Assembly (NCBI GenBank): GCA_949318235.1
Contig: OX439134.1
Location: forward strand, 24,438,662-24,502,661
Source of the DNA: Ecdyonurus torrentis
Lineage: Eukaryota; Arthropoda; Insecta; Ephemeroptera; Heptageniidae
Length of the DNA: 64,000 nt
Reading direction: 5' to 3'
In this document: one piece after another, positions 57,501 through 64,000 of the stretch
Numbering within the stretch: position 1 is the first letter of the stretch
Layout: every line of letters starts with the position of its first letter
Made by a program: the position numbers and the translations under genes
The notes under the pieces: generated by a model
What the model was told of the DNA's origin: nothing
Database searches by the model: none
What the model saw: only the letters and a program-made list of their open reading frames with translations

Positions 57501-58337
57501 CTTTAGTCGCAAAAAATAAAACTTTCTCAGTTTTTGAGAATTTTCGTATTTTCTTAGCGAAGTCTATAGCATTGTAGCCCATATGAAGAAGAAAAAAGTT
57601 TGTAACTCTAGTTCTAATTAAGATGGAAAGTTGCGGTTTTGAAATAAAGTGATGCAAAACGCTCTTTAGTACTAAATTCACCTCTATAAACAAAATTGAG
57701 AAAAATAATTTTTCAAAAAAAATTGTGTTTTTCAGATTCTCAAAACGATTTTTGATGATATCTCAGAAACTAATAATGCTACAGACTTACGGTTTGAACT
57801 GAAATGTATCACTTTGAAATGTCTTATGAAAAGTTTATTACACTTTAGTCGCAAAAAATAAAACTTTCTCAGTTTTTGAGAATATTCGTATTTTCTTAGC
57901 GAAGTCTATAGCATTGTAGCCCATATGAAGAAGAAAAAAGTTTGTAACTCTAGTTCTAATTAAGATGGAAAGTTGCGGTTTTGAAATAAAGTGATGCAAA
58001 ACGCTCTATAGTACTAAATTCACCTCTAGAAACAAAATTGAGAAAAATAATTTTTCCAAAAAAATTGTGTTTTTCAGATTCTGAAAAAGATTTTTGATGA
58101 TATCTCAGAAACTAATAATGCTACAGACTTACGGTTTGAACTGAAATGTAGCACTTTAAAATGCCTTATGAAAAAATTATTACACTTTAGTCGCAAAAAA
58201 TAAAACTTTCTCAGTTTTTGAGAATTTTTGTATTTTCTTACCGAAGTCTATAGCATTGTAGCCCATATGAAGCAGAAAAAAGTTTGTAACTCGAGTTCTA
58301 ATTGAGATGGAAAATTGCGGTTTTGAAATAAAGTGAT
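54600..58337. repeat. Older 9-mer duplication trace (offset 3,077 bp)
   Basis: About 54,600 to 55,260 matches ~57,677 to 58,337. Shared private variants at 3,077 bp are CCTCTATAAACAAAATTG (54,604 and 57,681), GAGAATATTCGTATTTTCTTAGCG (54,801 and 57,878) and GAAGCAGAAAA in the next monomer (~55,192 and ~58,269). The copies differ by many single changes and the match is short, so this is an eroded duplication. The offset equals the 9-mer at 37.5 to 43.7 kb, but the markers differ and the two events look independent. Confidence 0.7.
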
Positions 58338-59199
58338 GCAAAACGCTCTATAGTACTAAATTCACCTCTAGAAACAAAATTGAGAAAAAAAATTTTTCCA
58401 AAAAAAATGTGTTTTTCAGATTCTGAAAACGTATTTTGATGATATCTCAGAAACTAATAATGCTACAGACTTACGGTTTGAACTGAAATGTATCACTTTG
58501 AATTGTCTTATATTAAGTTTATTGCACTTTAGTCGCAAAAAATAAAACTTTCTCAGTTTTTGAGAATTTTCGTATTTTCTTACCGAAGTCTATAGCATTG
58601 TAGCCCATATGAAGAAGAAAAAAGTTTGTAACTCGAGTTCTAATTTAGATGGAAAGTAGCGGTTTTGAAATAAAGTGATGCAAAACGCTCTATAGTACTA
58701 AATTCACCTCTAGAAACAAAATTGAGAAAAAAAAATTTCCAAAAAAATTGTGTTTTTCAGATTCTGAAAACGATTTTTGATGATATCTCAGAAACTAATA
58801 ATGCTACAGACTTACGGTTTGAACTGAAATGTATCACTTTGAATTGTCTTATAAAAAGTTTATTACACTTTAGTCGCTAAAAATAAAACTTTCTCAGTTT
58901 TTGAGAATTTTCGTATTTTCTTACCGAAGTCTATAGCATTGTAGCCCATATGAAGAAGAAAAAAGTTTGTAACTCGAGTTCTAATTTAGATGGAAAGTTG
59001 CGGTTTTGAAATAAAGTGATGCAAAACGCTCTATAGTACTCAATTCATCTCTAGAAACAAAATTGAGAAAAAAAAATTTCCAAAAAAATTGTGTTTTTCA
59101 GATTCTGAAAACGATTTTTGATGATATCTCAGAAATTAATAATGCTACAGACTTACGGTTTGAACTGAAATGTATCACTTTGAAATGTCTTATGAAAAG

Positions 59200-59832
59200 T
59201 TTATTACACTTTAGTCGCAAAAAATAAAACTTTTTTTTTAGTTTTTGAAAATTTTCGTATTTTCTTTCCGAAGTCTATAGCATTGTAGCCCATATGAAGA
59301 AGAAAAAAGTTTGTAACTCGAGTTCTAATTGAGATGGAAAGTTGTGGTTTTGAAATAAAGTGATGCAAAACGCTCTATAGTTCTAAATTCACCTCTAGAA
59401 ACAAAATTGAGAAAAAAAAATTTCGAAAAAAATTGTGTTTTTTAGATTCTGAAAACGATTTTTGATGATATCTCAGAAAATAATAATGCTACAGACTTAC
59501 GGTTTGAACTGAAGTGTATCACTTTGAAATGTCTTATGAAAAGTTTATTACACTTAAGTCGCAAAAAATAAAACTTTTATTGTTTTTGAAAGTTTTTGTA
59601 TTTTCTTATCGAAGTCTACAGCATTGTAGCCCATATGAAGAAAAAAAAGTTTGTAACTCGAGTTCTAATTTAGATGGAAAGTTGCGGTTTTGAAATAAAG
59701 TGATGCAAAACGCTCTATAGTACTAAATTCACCTCTAGAAACAAAATTGAAAAAAATAATTTTTAAAAAAAAATTGTGTTTTTCAGATTCTGAAAACGAG
59801 TTTTGATGATATCTCAGAAACTAATAATGCTA
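59200..59832. repeat. Decayed terminal monomers at the right edge of the 342 bp array
   Basis: The last two monomers carry far more changes than internal ones: an expanded T run (AACTTTTTTTTTAGTTTTTG, ~59,229), TTCTTTCCGAAG (~59,262), TTTCGAAAAAAATTG (~59,421), GAAAATAATAATG (~59,476), GAAGTGTATC (~59,511), CACTTAAGTCGC (~59,551) and TTATTGTTTTTGAAAGTTTTTG (~59,577). The last monomer is cut at AATGCTACA, one or two bases into what should be GACTTACGG, and the 53 bp repeat begins there. Confidence 0.9.
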
Positions 59833-59866
59833 CATACACTACTAAAGTCATGTTATTAGTCAGTGA

Positions 59867-61866
59867 TGACGTCACATATCTACTACGTAAACAACTAAAG
59901 TCAAGTTGATAGTCATTGATGACGTCACTTATCTACTGCTTCAATACTAAACTCAAGATAGAAGTCAGTGATGGCGTCACTTATATACTACATACATTAC
60001 TAAAGTTAAGTTTATAGTCAGTCTCTACTTCATACACAACTAAAGTCAAGTTGAAAAACAATTATGACGTAGCTTATCGACGTCATTAAATACTAAAGTC
60101 AAGTTGAAAAACAATTATGACGTATCTTATCGACGTCATTAAATACTAAAGTCAAGTTGATAGTCAGTGATGATGTCACTTATCTACTTCATTCACTACA
60201 AAAGTCAAGATGAAATTTAGTAATAACGTCACTTATCTACTCCATACAGAACTAAAGTCAATTTGATAATCAGTGATGACGTCACTTATCTACTTCATAC
60301 ACTCCTAAAGTCAAGTTGATAGTCAGTGATGACGTCACATATCTACTACATATACAACTAAAGTCAGGTTGATAGTCAGTGATGACGTCACTTATCTACT
60401 TCATCAATACAAAAATAAAGTTGGAAGTCAGTGATGGCGTCACTTATCTACTACATACATAACTAAAGTCAAGATGATAGTCAGTGATGACGTCACAAAT
60501 ATGCTTCATACACTACTAAAGACAAGTTGATAGTCAGTGATGACGTCACTTATCTACTTTATACACAACTAAAGTCTAGATGATAGTCAGTGATGAAGTC
60601 ACATTTCTACTTAATAAACAACTAAAGTCAAGATAATAGTCAGTGATGAGGTCACTTATCTATATCATTCACCAGAAAAGTCAAGATGATATTTAGTAAT
60701 AACGTCACTTATCTACTTCATACACAACTAAAATTAAGTTGATAATCAGTGATGACGTCACTTCTCTACTTCATTTACTTCTAAAGTCAAGTTGATAGTC
60801 AGAGATGACGTAACATATTTACTACGTAAACAACTTAAGTCAACTTGATAGTCAGTGATGACTTCACTTATCTATTTCATCAATACTAAAATCGAGATGG
60901 AAGTCAGTGATGGCATCACTTATCTACTACATACATAACTAAAGTTTAGTTGATAGTCAGTAATGACGTCACTTATCTACTTCATACACTACTAATGTCA
61001 AGTTGATAAACAGTTATGACGTCACTTCTCTACATCATACACAACTAAAGTCAAGTTGAAAAACAATTGTGACGTAACTTATCGACTTCATTAAATACTA
61101 AAGTCAAGTTGATAGTCAGTGATGACCTCACATATATGCTTTATACACTACTAAGGACAAGTTATTAGTCAGTGATGACGTCACTTATCTACTCTATACA
61201 CTCCTAAGGTCAAGTTGATAGACAGTGATGACGTCACTTATCTACTTCATCAATAATAAAATAAAGTCGGAAGTCAGTGATGGCGTCGCTTATCTACTAC
61301 TTACATAATTTAAGTCAAGTTGATAGTCAGTGATGACGTCACATATCTACTTCATACACTACTAAAGTCAAGATGATAGTCAGTGATGACGTCACATATC
61401 TACTTCATACACTACTAAAGACAAATTAAAAGTCAGTGATGCCGTCACTTATCTACTTCATACAAACAAAACTCAAATTGATAGTCAGTGATGACATCAC
61501 TTTTCTACTTCATACACTACTAAAGTCAAATTGATATTCAGTGATGACGATGCATTTCTACTTCATATACTACTAAAGTCAAGTTGATAGTGAATGCGTC
61601 ACTTATCTACTTCATATACCACTAAAGTCAAGTTGATAGTCAGTGATGACTTCACTTATCTTTTCCATACACTACTAAAGTCAAGTTGATAGTCAGTGAT
61701 GGCGTAACTTATCTCCTTCATAAACTACTAAAGTCAAGATGATAGTCAGTGATAACGTCATATATGGACTTCATACACTACTTAAGTCAAGTTTAAAAAC
61801 AATTATGACATAACTTATCGACTTCATATAATACTAAAGTCAAGTTGATAGTCAGTGATGACGTCA
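59867..61866. promoter_or_regulatory. Cluster of CRE-type palindromes TGACGTCA
   Basis: About 15 exact TGACGTCA octamers were counted by eye, the first at 59,867-59,874 and the last at 61,859-61,866. Most other monomers have one-base variants such as TGGCGTCA, TAACGTCA, TGACTTCA or TGACGTAA. TGACGTCA is the consensus site for CREB/ATF bZIP dimers in animals. The octamer is an integral part of the monomer, so its high number may simply reflect repeat amplification. No gene promoter is nearby other than the retrotransposon LTR that interrupts the array. Binding or function is inference. Confidence 0.3.
60180..61130. repeat. Higher-order unit in the 53 bp array (~476 bp, nine monomers)
   Basis: TTTAGTAATAACGTCAC occurs at about 60,217 and 60,693 (476 bp apart) and GGAAGTCAGTGATGGC ends near 60,438 and 60,914 (476 bp apart). 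Both are preceded by TCATTCAC units at a matching distance. Nine units of 53 bp give 477 bp. Other GAAGTCAGTGATGGCGTC units lie 463 bp to the left and 370 bp (seven units) to the right, suggesting more, partly deleted copies. The copies are diverged, so the duplication is old. Confidence 0.75.
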
Positions 61867-62041
61867 CATATCTGCTTCATACGCTACTAAATACTAGTTG
61901 ATAGTTAGTGATTGTTAAGATTAGGGTAGTAAATTTCTTTACATTTAGGCATTGTCCATAACATTATCTAACCAAGTTATATACCCCTACAAACCATCAA
62001 TTCTTTCATCCATATATTGTTATTTCTGGGAGTAGGTTAGT

Positions 62042-62053
62042 GGGACTTTTCCC
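62042..62053. promoter_or_regulatory. kappaB-like inverted repeat in the LTR
   Basis: GGGACTTTTCCC has exact 4 bp arms (GGGA/TCCC) around CTTT. It resembles Rel/NF-kappaB sites (GGGRNNYYCC) but is longer than the 10 bp consensus by two bases. It lies in the central LTR, where retroelements often keep enhancer sites. A chance match is quite possible. Confidence 0.2.
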
Positions 62054-62087
62054 ATAATTTATAGCGAGGAAGGAGTTAGTATTTCCT

Positions 62088-62100
62088 CCAGCAGGGGGCA
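62088..62100 (+). promoter_or_regulatory. CTCF-like core motif in the LTR
   Basis: CCAGCAGGGGGCA fits the known CTCF core CCASYAGRKGGCR at every position. CTCF is a zinc-finger insulator and loop-anchor protein found in bilaterian animals, and several retroelement families are known to carry its sites. Only the core is matched here; the flanking motif was not assessed and binding is unproven. Similar GC-rich motifs are also common in invertebrate transposons for unknown reasons. Confidence 0.4.
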
Positions 62101-62169
62101 TTGAATTTAGTTGGTTCTGGGAGAGATCGAGAAAACATGTGTGTAAGAAAAGTTTATATTTGAGATGTG

Positions 62170-62175
62170 AATAAA
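62170..62175 (+). terminator. Candidate LTR polyadenylation signal AATAAA
   Basis: AATAAA occurs about 80 nt before the proposed LTR end, a usual place for the R-region poly(A) signal. The TTTATATTT at ~62,153 just upstream could be a TATA-like element, but this is weak in such AT-rich sequence. Confidence 0.4.
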
Positions 62176-62259
62176 AAACTCCTAATTAATAAGTGTAAGC
62201 GAATTGTTTATTCTTATTTAATAACTCCTAATCAACATTGTGATTTACAACCACAATGA

Positions 62260-62277
62260 TGGCGACGAGGACAAAAG
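62260..62277 (+). other. Primer-binding-site-like segment
   Basis: TGGCGACGAGGACAAAAG starts 4 nt after the proposed LTR end. It begins with TGG, as expected for the complement of a tRNA 3' CCA end, and TGGCGACGAGG-type segments are familiar behind metazoan gypsy LTRs. The tRNA species was not identified. Confidence 0.55.
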
Positions 62278-62425
62278 TGACCACAAACAAAACGGAAAAC
62301 GTGAAAATAAGTGTGAGTGGTAAATGTGTACATAGTATACATACAGTGCAAAATTTAACGTAAAGACCACGTTTTACTGGTACCTTCAAAAACTCTTCAC
62401 GTTTTAACCATTTATCATTTCCATC
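62278..62425 (+). other. Retrotransposon 5' leader
   Basis: This lies between the primer-binding-site-like segment and the first ATG used. It is AT-rich, with no ORF of note and no clear structural element seen by eye. Packaging or dimerisation signals usually lie here in LTR elements, but none can be pointed to. Confidence 0.5.
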
Positions 62426-62719
62426 ATGACAACCAAAGAAGAATTGGAAATTTTACAGAAACAAGCACAACAATTAAAAGATGACAACGAACAAAAAGAA
62501 CGTGAATTAAAATTATTAGAAAAAAGCTTAAATCAAAAGAAACAAGAACTGCAACAAATGGAAGCAGAAGTTGAAGAACAACAGCATGAAGTCGACAGAC
62601 AGCACGAAATATTAAAACACGCAGAAGGCAAATTATCAAGAGACAAGGACAGAATTAATGAACAACTTGAAAATCTTACTCTACAACAAAACAAATTCAT
62701 ACAAGACTGCCAAACATAA
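62426..62719 (+). CDS. Short coiled-coil ORF preceding gag (97 aa)
   Basis: A 97-residue frame from ATG to TAA that is rich in Glu, Lys and Gln. From residue ~5 to ~90 it shows a heptad-like pattern of Leu/Ile/Val (ELEILQKQAQQLK, ELKLLEKSL, ELQQMEAEVEEQ, INEQLENLTLQQ), predicting one long coiled coil with no membrane segment or signal peptide. It begins 149 nt after the primer-binding-site-like segment and ends 14 nt before the gag ATG, in a different frame. The gag frame is open from 62,671, so the two overlap for ~49 nt and a -1 shift would join them. No standard X-XXY-YYZ slippery heptamer was found there. It may supply oligomerisation to Gag, be an extra structural protein, or be the N-terminus of a Gag split by an indel. 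The reverse-strand frames across it are shadows. Confidence 0.7.
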   Translation: MTTKEELEILQKQAQQLKDDNEQKERELKLLEKSLNQKKQELQQMEAEVEEQQHEVDRQHEILKHAEGKLSRDKDRINEQLENLTLQQNKFIQDCQT

Positions 62720-62733
62720 AACAAAAAATTGAT

Positions 62734-64000
62734 ATGGAATACAACATTAAATTATTAGCTGCAGGAGTCTTAAAAAGCAACGTGGGAACAATAAAAGAAT
62801 TTAATTCAGAAACTATGAAATGGTCTACTTACATAAGACAGACTGAACACTACTTTAAGGCAAACAAATTATTAAATCAACAGGAAAACAAGGACACACT
62901 TCTAGCAAATATTAGTAGTAAAGCATACGAATTTCTGACAAAAAAGTGTGTACCTAGGACTCCTGATGACTTAACATACAAAGAGATAATATCTCAAATG
63001 GATGCCCACTTTACCCCACCAGATCACAAATCAATTAAACAAGTCAAATTTAATTCAAGACTACAACTACCAGATGAAACATTCCAAGATTATTTAACTG
63101 AACTGAAGGGATTAGTAGCAGGATGTGGCTACAAAGAACCTGATGAAATTGTACTCACACAATTTTTAGCAGGTATGAGACAAGGTCAATTTAAAAATGA
63201 AGTATTCCAAATCTCAGATGAACAAATCAAGCTGTCAGATGTGGAAAAGAAAATAGCAATTTTTGAGTTGGCAAGGAGAAACCTTCAAAGCTTACATAAT
63301 AACACACAATCAAATACTATGATACCGGTACAAGATACAGGTATACTTAAATTGTCACCACAATCAAGAGGCGCCATACCAAGACGCCCACAACAACAAC
63401 ATTACCAACAACAACAACAAATTAACCAACAACAACAACAAAATTATCAACAAAAACAACATTATCAACAACAACAACAACAAAGTTATGAACACACTCA
63501 AAATTACCAGCAACAACATGAATTTCAACAACAACAACAAACTTACCAACCAAAATACCAACAACAACAACAACAACAAAGCAACCAGCAACACTACCAA
63601 CAACAACATTCTAAGGTATTTCAGAGTAATAGTTCTAACCCACTTACACCAATTCCACACCAATGCATGCGATGTGGAGGAACCCATCCTTCACATACTT
63701 GTAGATTTATTAATGCAAGTTGCAATTTCTGTAAAACCAAAGGCCACATACAAAAAGTGTGCATGAAATTAAACAGATCTAATTCATCAAACCAACAAAA
63801 TCTAGAAACTAGTAATCACTTAATGTCACTAAACCAGGAAGATGAAGTAATGCATGGATTACAAACTGTGAGTGTGTCAGAGAGTGATAACAGTGTACAG
63901 ACACAAGAAATACAAGATAGAGATACAGAATTCATGGATTTTTTCAATCCAAACAATTTCTTCAATATTAATACAACCACCAACTCAACCATACCCTCAA
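62734..64000 (+). CDS. gag: Retrotransposon Gag (capsid and nucleocapsid), partial, open at window end
   Basis: A frame of 422 codons with no stop up to the window end. Gag forms the virus-like particle and binds element RNA. Residues ~20-200 resemble a Retrotrans_gag/capsid domain: F23, W30, Y33 and YFKAN (40-44) near the start, FQDYLTELKGL (117-127) and QFLAGMR (143-149) match the usual pattern of animal Ty3/gypsy Gags. Residues ~220-292 are a Gln-rich linker coded mostly by CAA. Two zinc knuckles follow: C311-x2-C-x3-H-x4-C323 and C330-x2-C-x4-H-x4-C343. This pair, the first one residue short, is typical of K02A2.6-like gypsy elements. An acidic, polar tail follows. The first ATG in the open stretch is used; the frame opens at 62,671 with no earlier ATG. 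Protease and RT are expected downstream. The Leu-rich reverse-strand frame (63,364-63,687) is a shadow of the CAA repeats. Confidence 0.88.
   Translation, partial: MEYNIKLLAAGVLKSNVGTIKEFNSETMKWSTYIRQTEHYFKANKLLNQQENKDTLLANISSKAYEFLTKKCVPRTPDDLTYKEIISQMDAHFTPPDHKSIKQVKFNSRLQLPDETFQDYLTELKGLVAGCGYKEPDEIVLTQFLAGMRQGQFKNEVFQISDEQIKLSDVEKKIAIFELARRNLQSLHNNTQSNTMIPVQDTGILKLSPQSRGAIPRRPQQQHYQQQQQINQQQQQNYQQKQHYQQQQQQSYEHTQNYQQQHEFQQQQQTYQPKYQQQQQQQSNQQHYQQQHSKVFQSNSSNPLTPIPHQCMRCGGTHPSHTCRFINASCNFCKTKGHIQKVCMKLNRSNSSNQQNLETSNHLMSLNQEDEVMHGLQTVSVSESDNSVQTQEIQDRDTEFMDFFNPNNFFNINTTTNSTIPS

Larger units (their letters stand above)
49826..59200. repeat. Satellite flank with weak higher-order order and more private mutations
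   Basis: The 342 bp monomers continue, but no block of more than a few monomers repeats cleanly. Many single-monomer changes appear, for example TTAACCCTTAGAAAC (~50,500), CCTATACAAAC (~51,870), GATGATTTCTCAG (~53,652), AAAGGTATGCAAAAC (~54,913), CTCGATTTCTAATT (~55,213), CCTCTTGAAAA (~56,312), CTCTAGAAACGAAATTG (~57,000), TTAGTCACAAAAAA (~57,164) and GTAGCGGTTTTG (~58,657). This region is an older, less homogenised part of the array. Confidence 0.85.
1..59832. repeat. Satellite DNA array, ~342 bp monomer, ~175 tandem copies
   Basis: Head-to-tail repeats fill this whole stretch with no interruption. The landmark CTTACGGTTTGAACTG recurs at 331, 673, 1014, 1357 and 1699, giving spacings of 341 to 343 bp, and the same spacing holds throughout. 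All monomers have one orientation. Each carries conserved landmarks: TGATATCTCAG, AACTCGAGTT, CCTCTAGAAAC and the 17 bp palindrome described separately. The sequence is strongly AT-rich. Most length variation comes from A/T runs around GAGAAAAA...TTTCC. The array starts before the window, so its full size is unknown. No gene, RNA or transposon was seen inside it. The largest open frames are 60 to 73 codons, recur with the monomer period and have no family features. Array size and monomer length suggest centromeric or pericentromeric heterochromatin, but that is inference. Confidence 0.98.
59833..61912. repeat. Second tandem array, ~53 bp monomer, ~39 copies, TGACGTCA-rich
   Basis: The unit is about ACTAAAGTCAAGTTGATAGT followed by CAGTGATGACGTCACTTATC and TACTTCATACACT. 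ACTAAAG starts at 61,621 and 61,674, giving 53 bp. Monomers are more divergent than in the 342 bp array, with point changes and small deletions. One shortened unit near 60,020 loses the GATGACGTCACTTA part, and another near 61,590 has lost several bases inside it. Variant families recur, such as GAAAAACAATTATGACGTA with CATTAAATA (twice in a row at ~60,050 and ~60,103, again near 61,060 and 61,800) and GGAAGTCAGTGATGGCGTC. The array directly abuts the 342 bp satellite on the left and a retrotransposon on the right. It shows no sequence similarity to the 342 bp monomer by eye. Confidence 0.95.
61913..62255 (+). repeat. Probable 5' long terminal repeat (~343 bp)
   Basis: The 53 bp repeat stops and unique sequence begins with TGTTAAGATTAGGG at 61,913. 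A likely end is ...ACCACA at 62,255, giving TGT...ACA termini, followed 4 nt later by the primer-binding-site-like TGGCGACGAGG. An alternative end is ...TTACA at 62,249. The segment holds candidate promoter and polyadenylation signals and a direct repeat AACTCCTAAT at 62,177-62,186 and 62,223-62,232. The second LTR is outside the window, so the limits are inferred from termini and context only. Confidence 0.7.
61913..64000 (+). mobile_element. Ty3/gypsy-type LTR retrotransposon, 5' part, cut by window end
   Basis: In order this holds a probable 5' LTR, a primer-binding-site-like segment (TGGCGACGAGGAC), a leader, a coiled-coil ORF and a gag ORF with a retrotransposon Gag domain and two zinc knuckles. 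The protease, reverse transcriptase, RNase H, integrase and 3' LTR would lie to the right of the window. Ty3/gypsy is inferred from the gag type and the knuckle pair, since pol is not visible. The element interrupts a 53 bp repeat unit just after AGTTAGTGAT, where a normal unit continues with GACGTCAC. The target-site duplication cannot be checked without the right end. The gag frame is open, so the element may be young. Confidence 0.85.

Noticed and set aside
1..59832. CENP-B box in the 342 bp monomer
   Set aside because: The only candidate, TTTCGTATTTTCTTACCGA, lacks the A and CGGG positions of nTTCGnnnnAnnCGGGn.
1..59832. Relation to primate alpha satellite because 342 = 2 x 171 and CTCAGAAACT is shared
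   Set aside because: The match is one short AT-rich word. The rest of the monomer does not resemble alphoid DNA, and the length agreement can be coincidental or reflect nucleosome size.
59833..61912. CRISPR array (regular short repeats)
   Set aside because: The ~53 bp units abut with no unique spacers, are diverged, and lie in a eukaryotic context. This is a tandem repeat.
61918..61926. Telomere-like TTAGGG at the LTR start
   Set aside because: A single copy within GATTAGGGTAG, with no repetition.
62424..62639. Reverse-strand frames opposite the coiled-coil ORF (62,424-62,639 and 62,533-62,724)
   Set aside because: They are antisense to a Lys/Glu/Gln-rich coding frame, which yields Leu/Phe/Val-rich and Cys/Ser-rich products by base complement. 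No independent evidence supports them.
62671..62719. Canonical -1 frameshift slippery heptamer joining the coiled-coil ORF to gag
   Set aside because: No X-XXY-YYZ heptamer in the right phase was found. The nearest, ACAAAAC, does not allow good P-site re-pairing. The joining mechanism is left open.
63364..63766. Leu-rich reverse frame (63,364-63,687) and Asn-rich forward frame (63,488-63,766)
   Set aside because: Both are other-frame readings of the CAA repeats and zinc-knuckle region of gag. The gag frame is the one with family motifs.

Overview
The window is eukaryotic, almost certainly from an invertebrate animal, and holds almost no host gene content. About 93% of it (1 to ~59,832) is one uninterrupted AT-rich satellite array with a ~342 bp monomer, roughly 175 head-to-tail copies, continuing off the left edge. 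It is followed by a ~2.1 kb array of ~53 bp repeats (59,833 to ~61,912), many carrying the palindrome TGACGTCA. The 5' end of an LTR retrotransposon of Ty3/gypsy type (61,913 to 64,000) then interrupts the 53 bp array and runs off the right edge. The animal assignment rests on the gag type (two zinc knuckles of C-x2-C-x3-H-x4-C and C-x2-C-x4-H-x4-C form behind a Gln-rich linker). The species cannot be named from this sequence.

The 342 bp satellite is not a uniform array. Private variants show a chain of large tandem duplications, each a whole number of monomers. From left to right the offsets are 6,160 bp (18-mer), 1,026 bp (3-mer), 7,867 bp (23-mer, with an inner 2,052 bp 6-mer), 2,394 bp (7-mer), 3,422 bp (10-mer), 3,077 bp (9-mer), 1,709 bp (5-mer) and 2,734 bp (8-mer). 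Neighbouring blocks overlap, so the order of some events can be read. From about 49.8 kb the long-range order fades, leaving only a dimer (~684 bp) and one old 9-mer, and private mutations rise. The last two or three monomers next to the boundary are clearly decayed. This is the gradient expected at the edge of a satellite array. The monomer itself looks like an ancient dimer of two ~170 bp halves.

The 53 bp array has its own higher-order unit of about 476 bp (nine monomers) and about 15 exact TGACGTCA octamers, the CRE (CREB/ATF) consensus. It joins the 342 bp satellite without spacer.

The retrotransposon starts with a probable 5' LTR (TGT...ACA, ~343 bp) holding a CTCF-like core, a kappaB-like inverted repeat and an AATAAA signal. 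A primer-binding-site-like segment and leader follow, then a short coiled-coil ORF (97 aa) and, in a different frame 14 nt later, a gag ORF that is still open at the window end. Protease, reverse transcriptase, integrase and the 3' LTR would lie outside. All open reading frames inside the satellite are repeat-derived and are not annotated as genes. Coordinates of repeat blocks and copy numbers were read by eye and are approximate at block edges.
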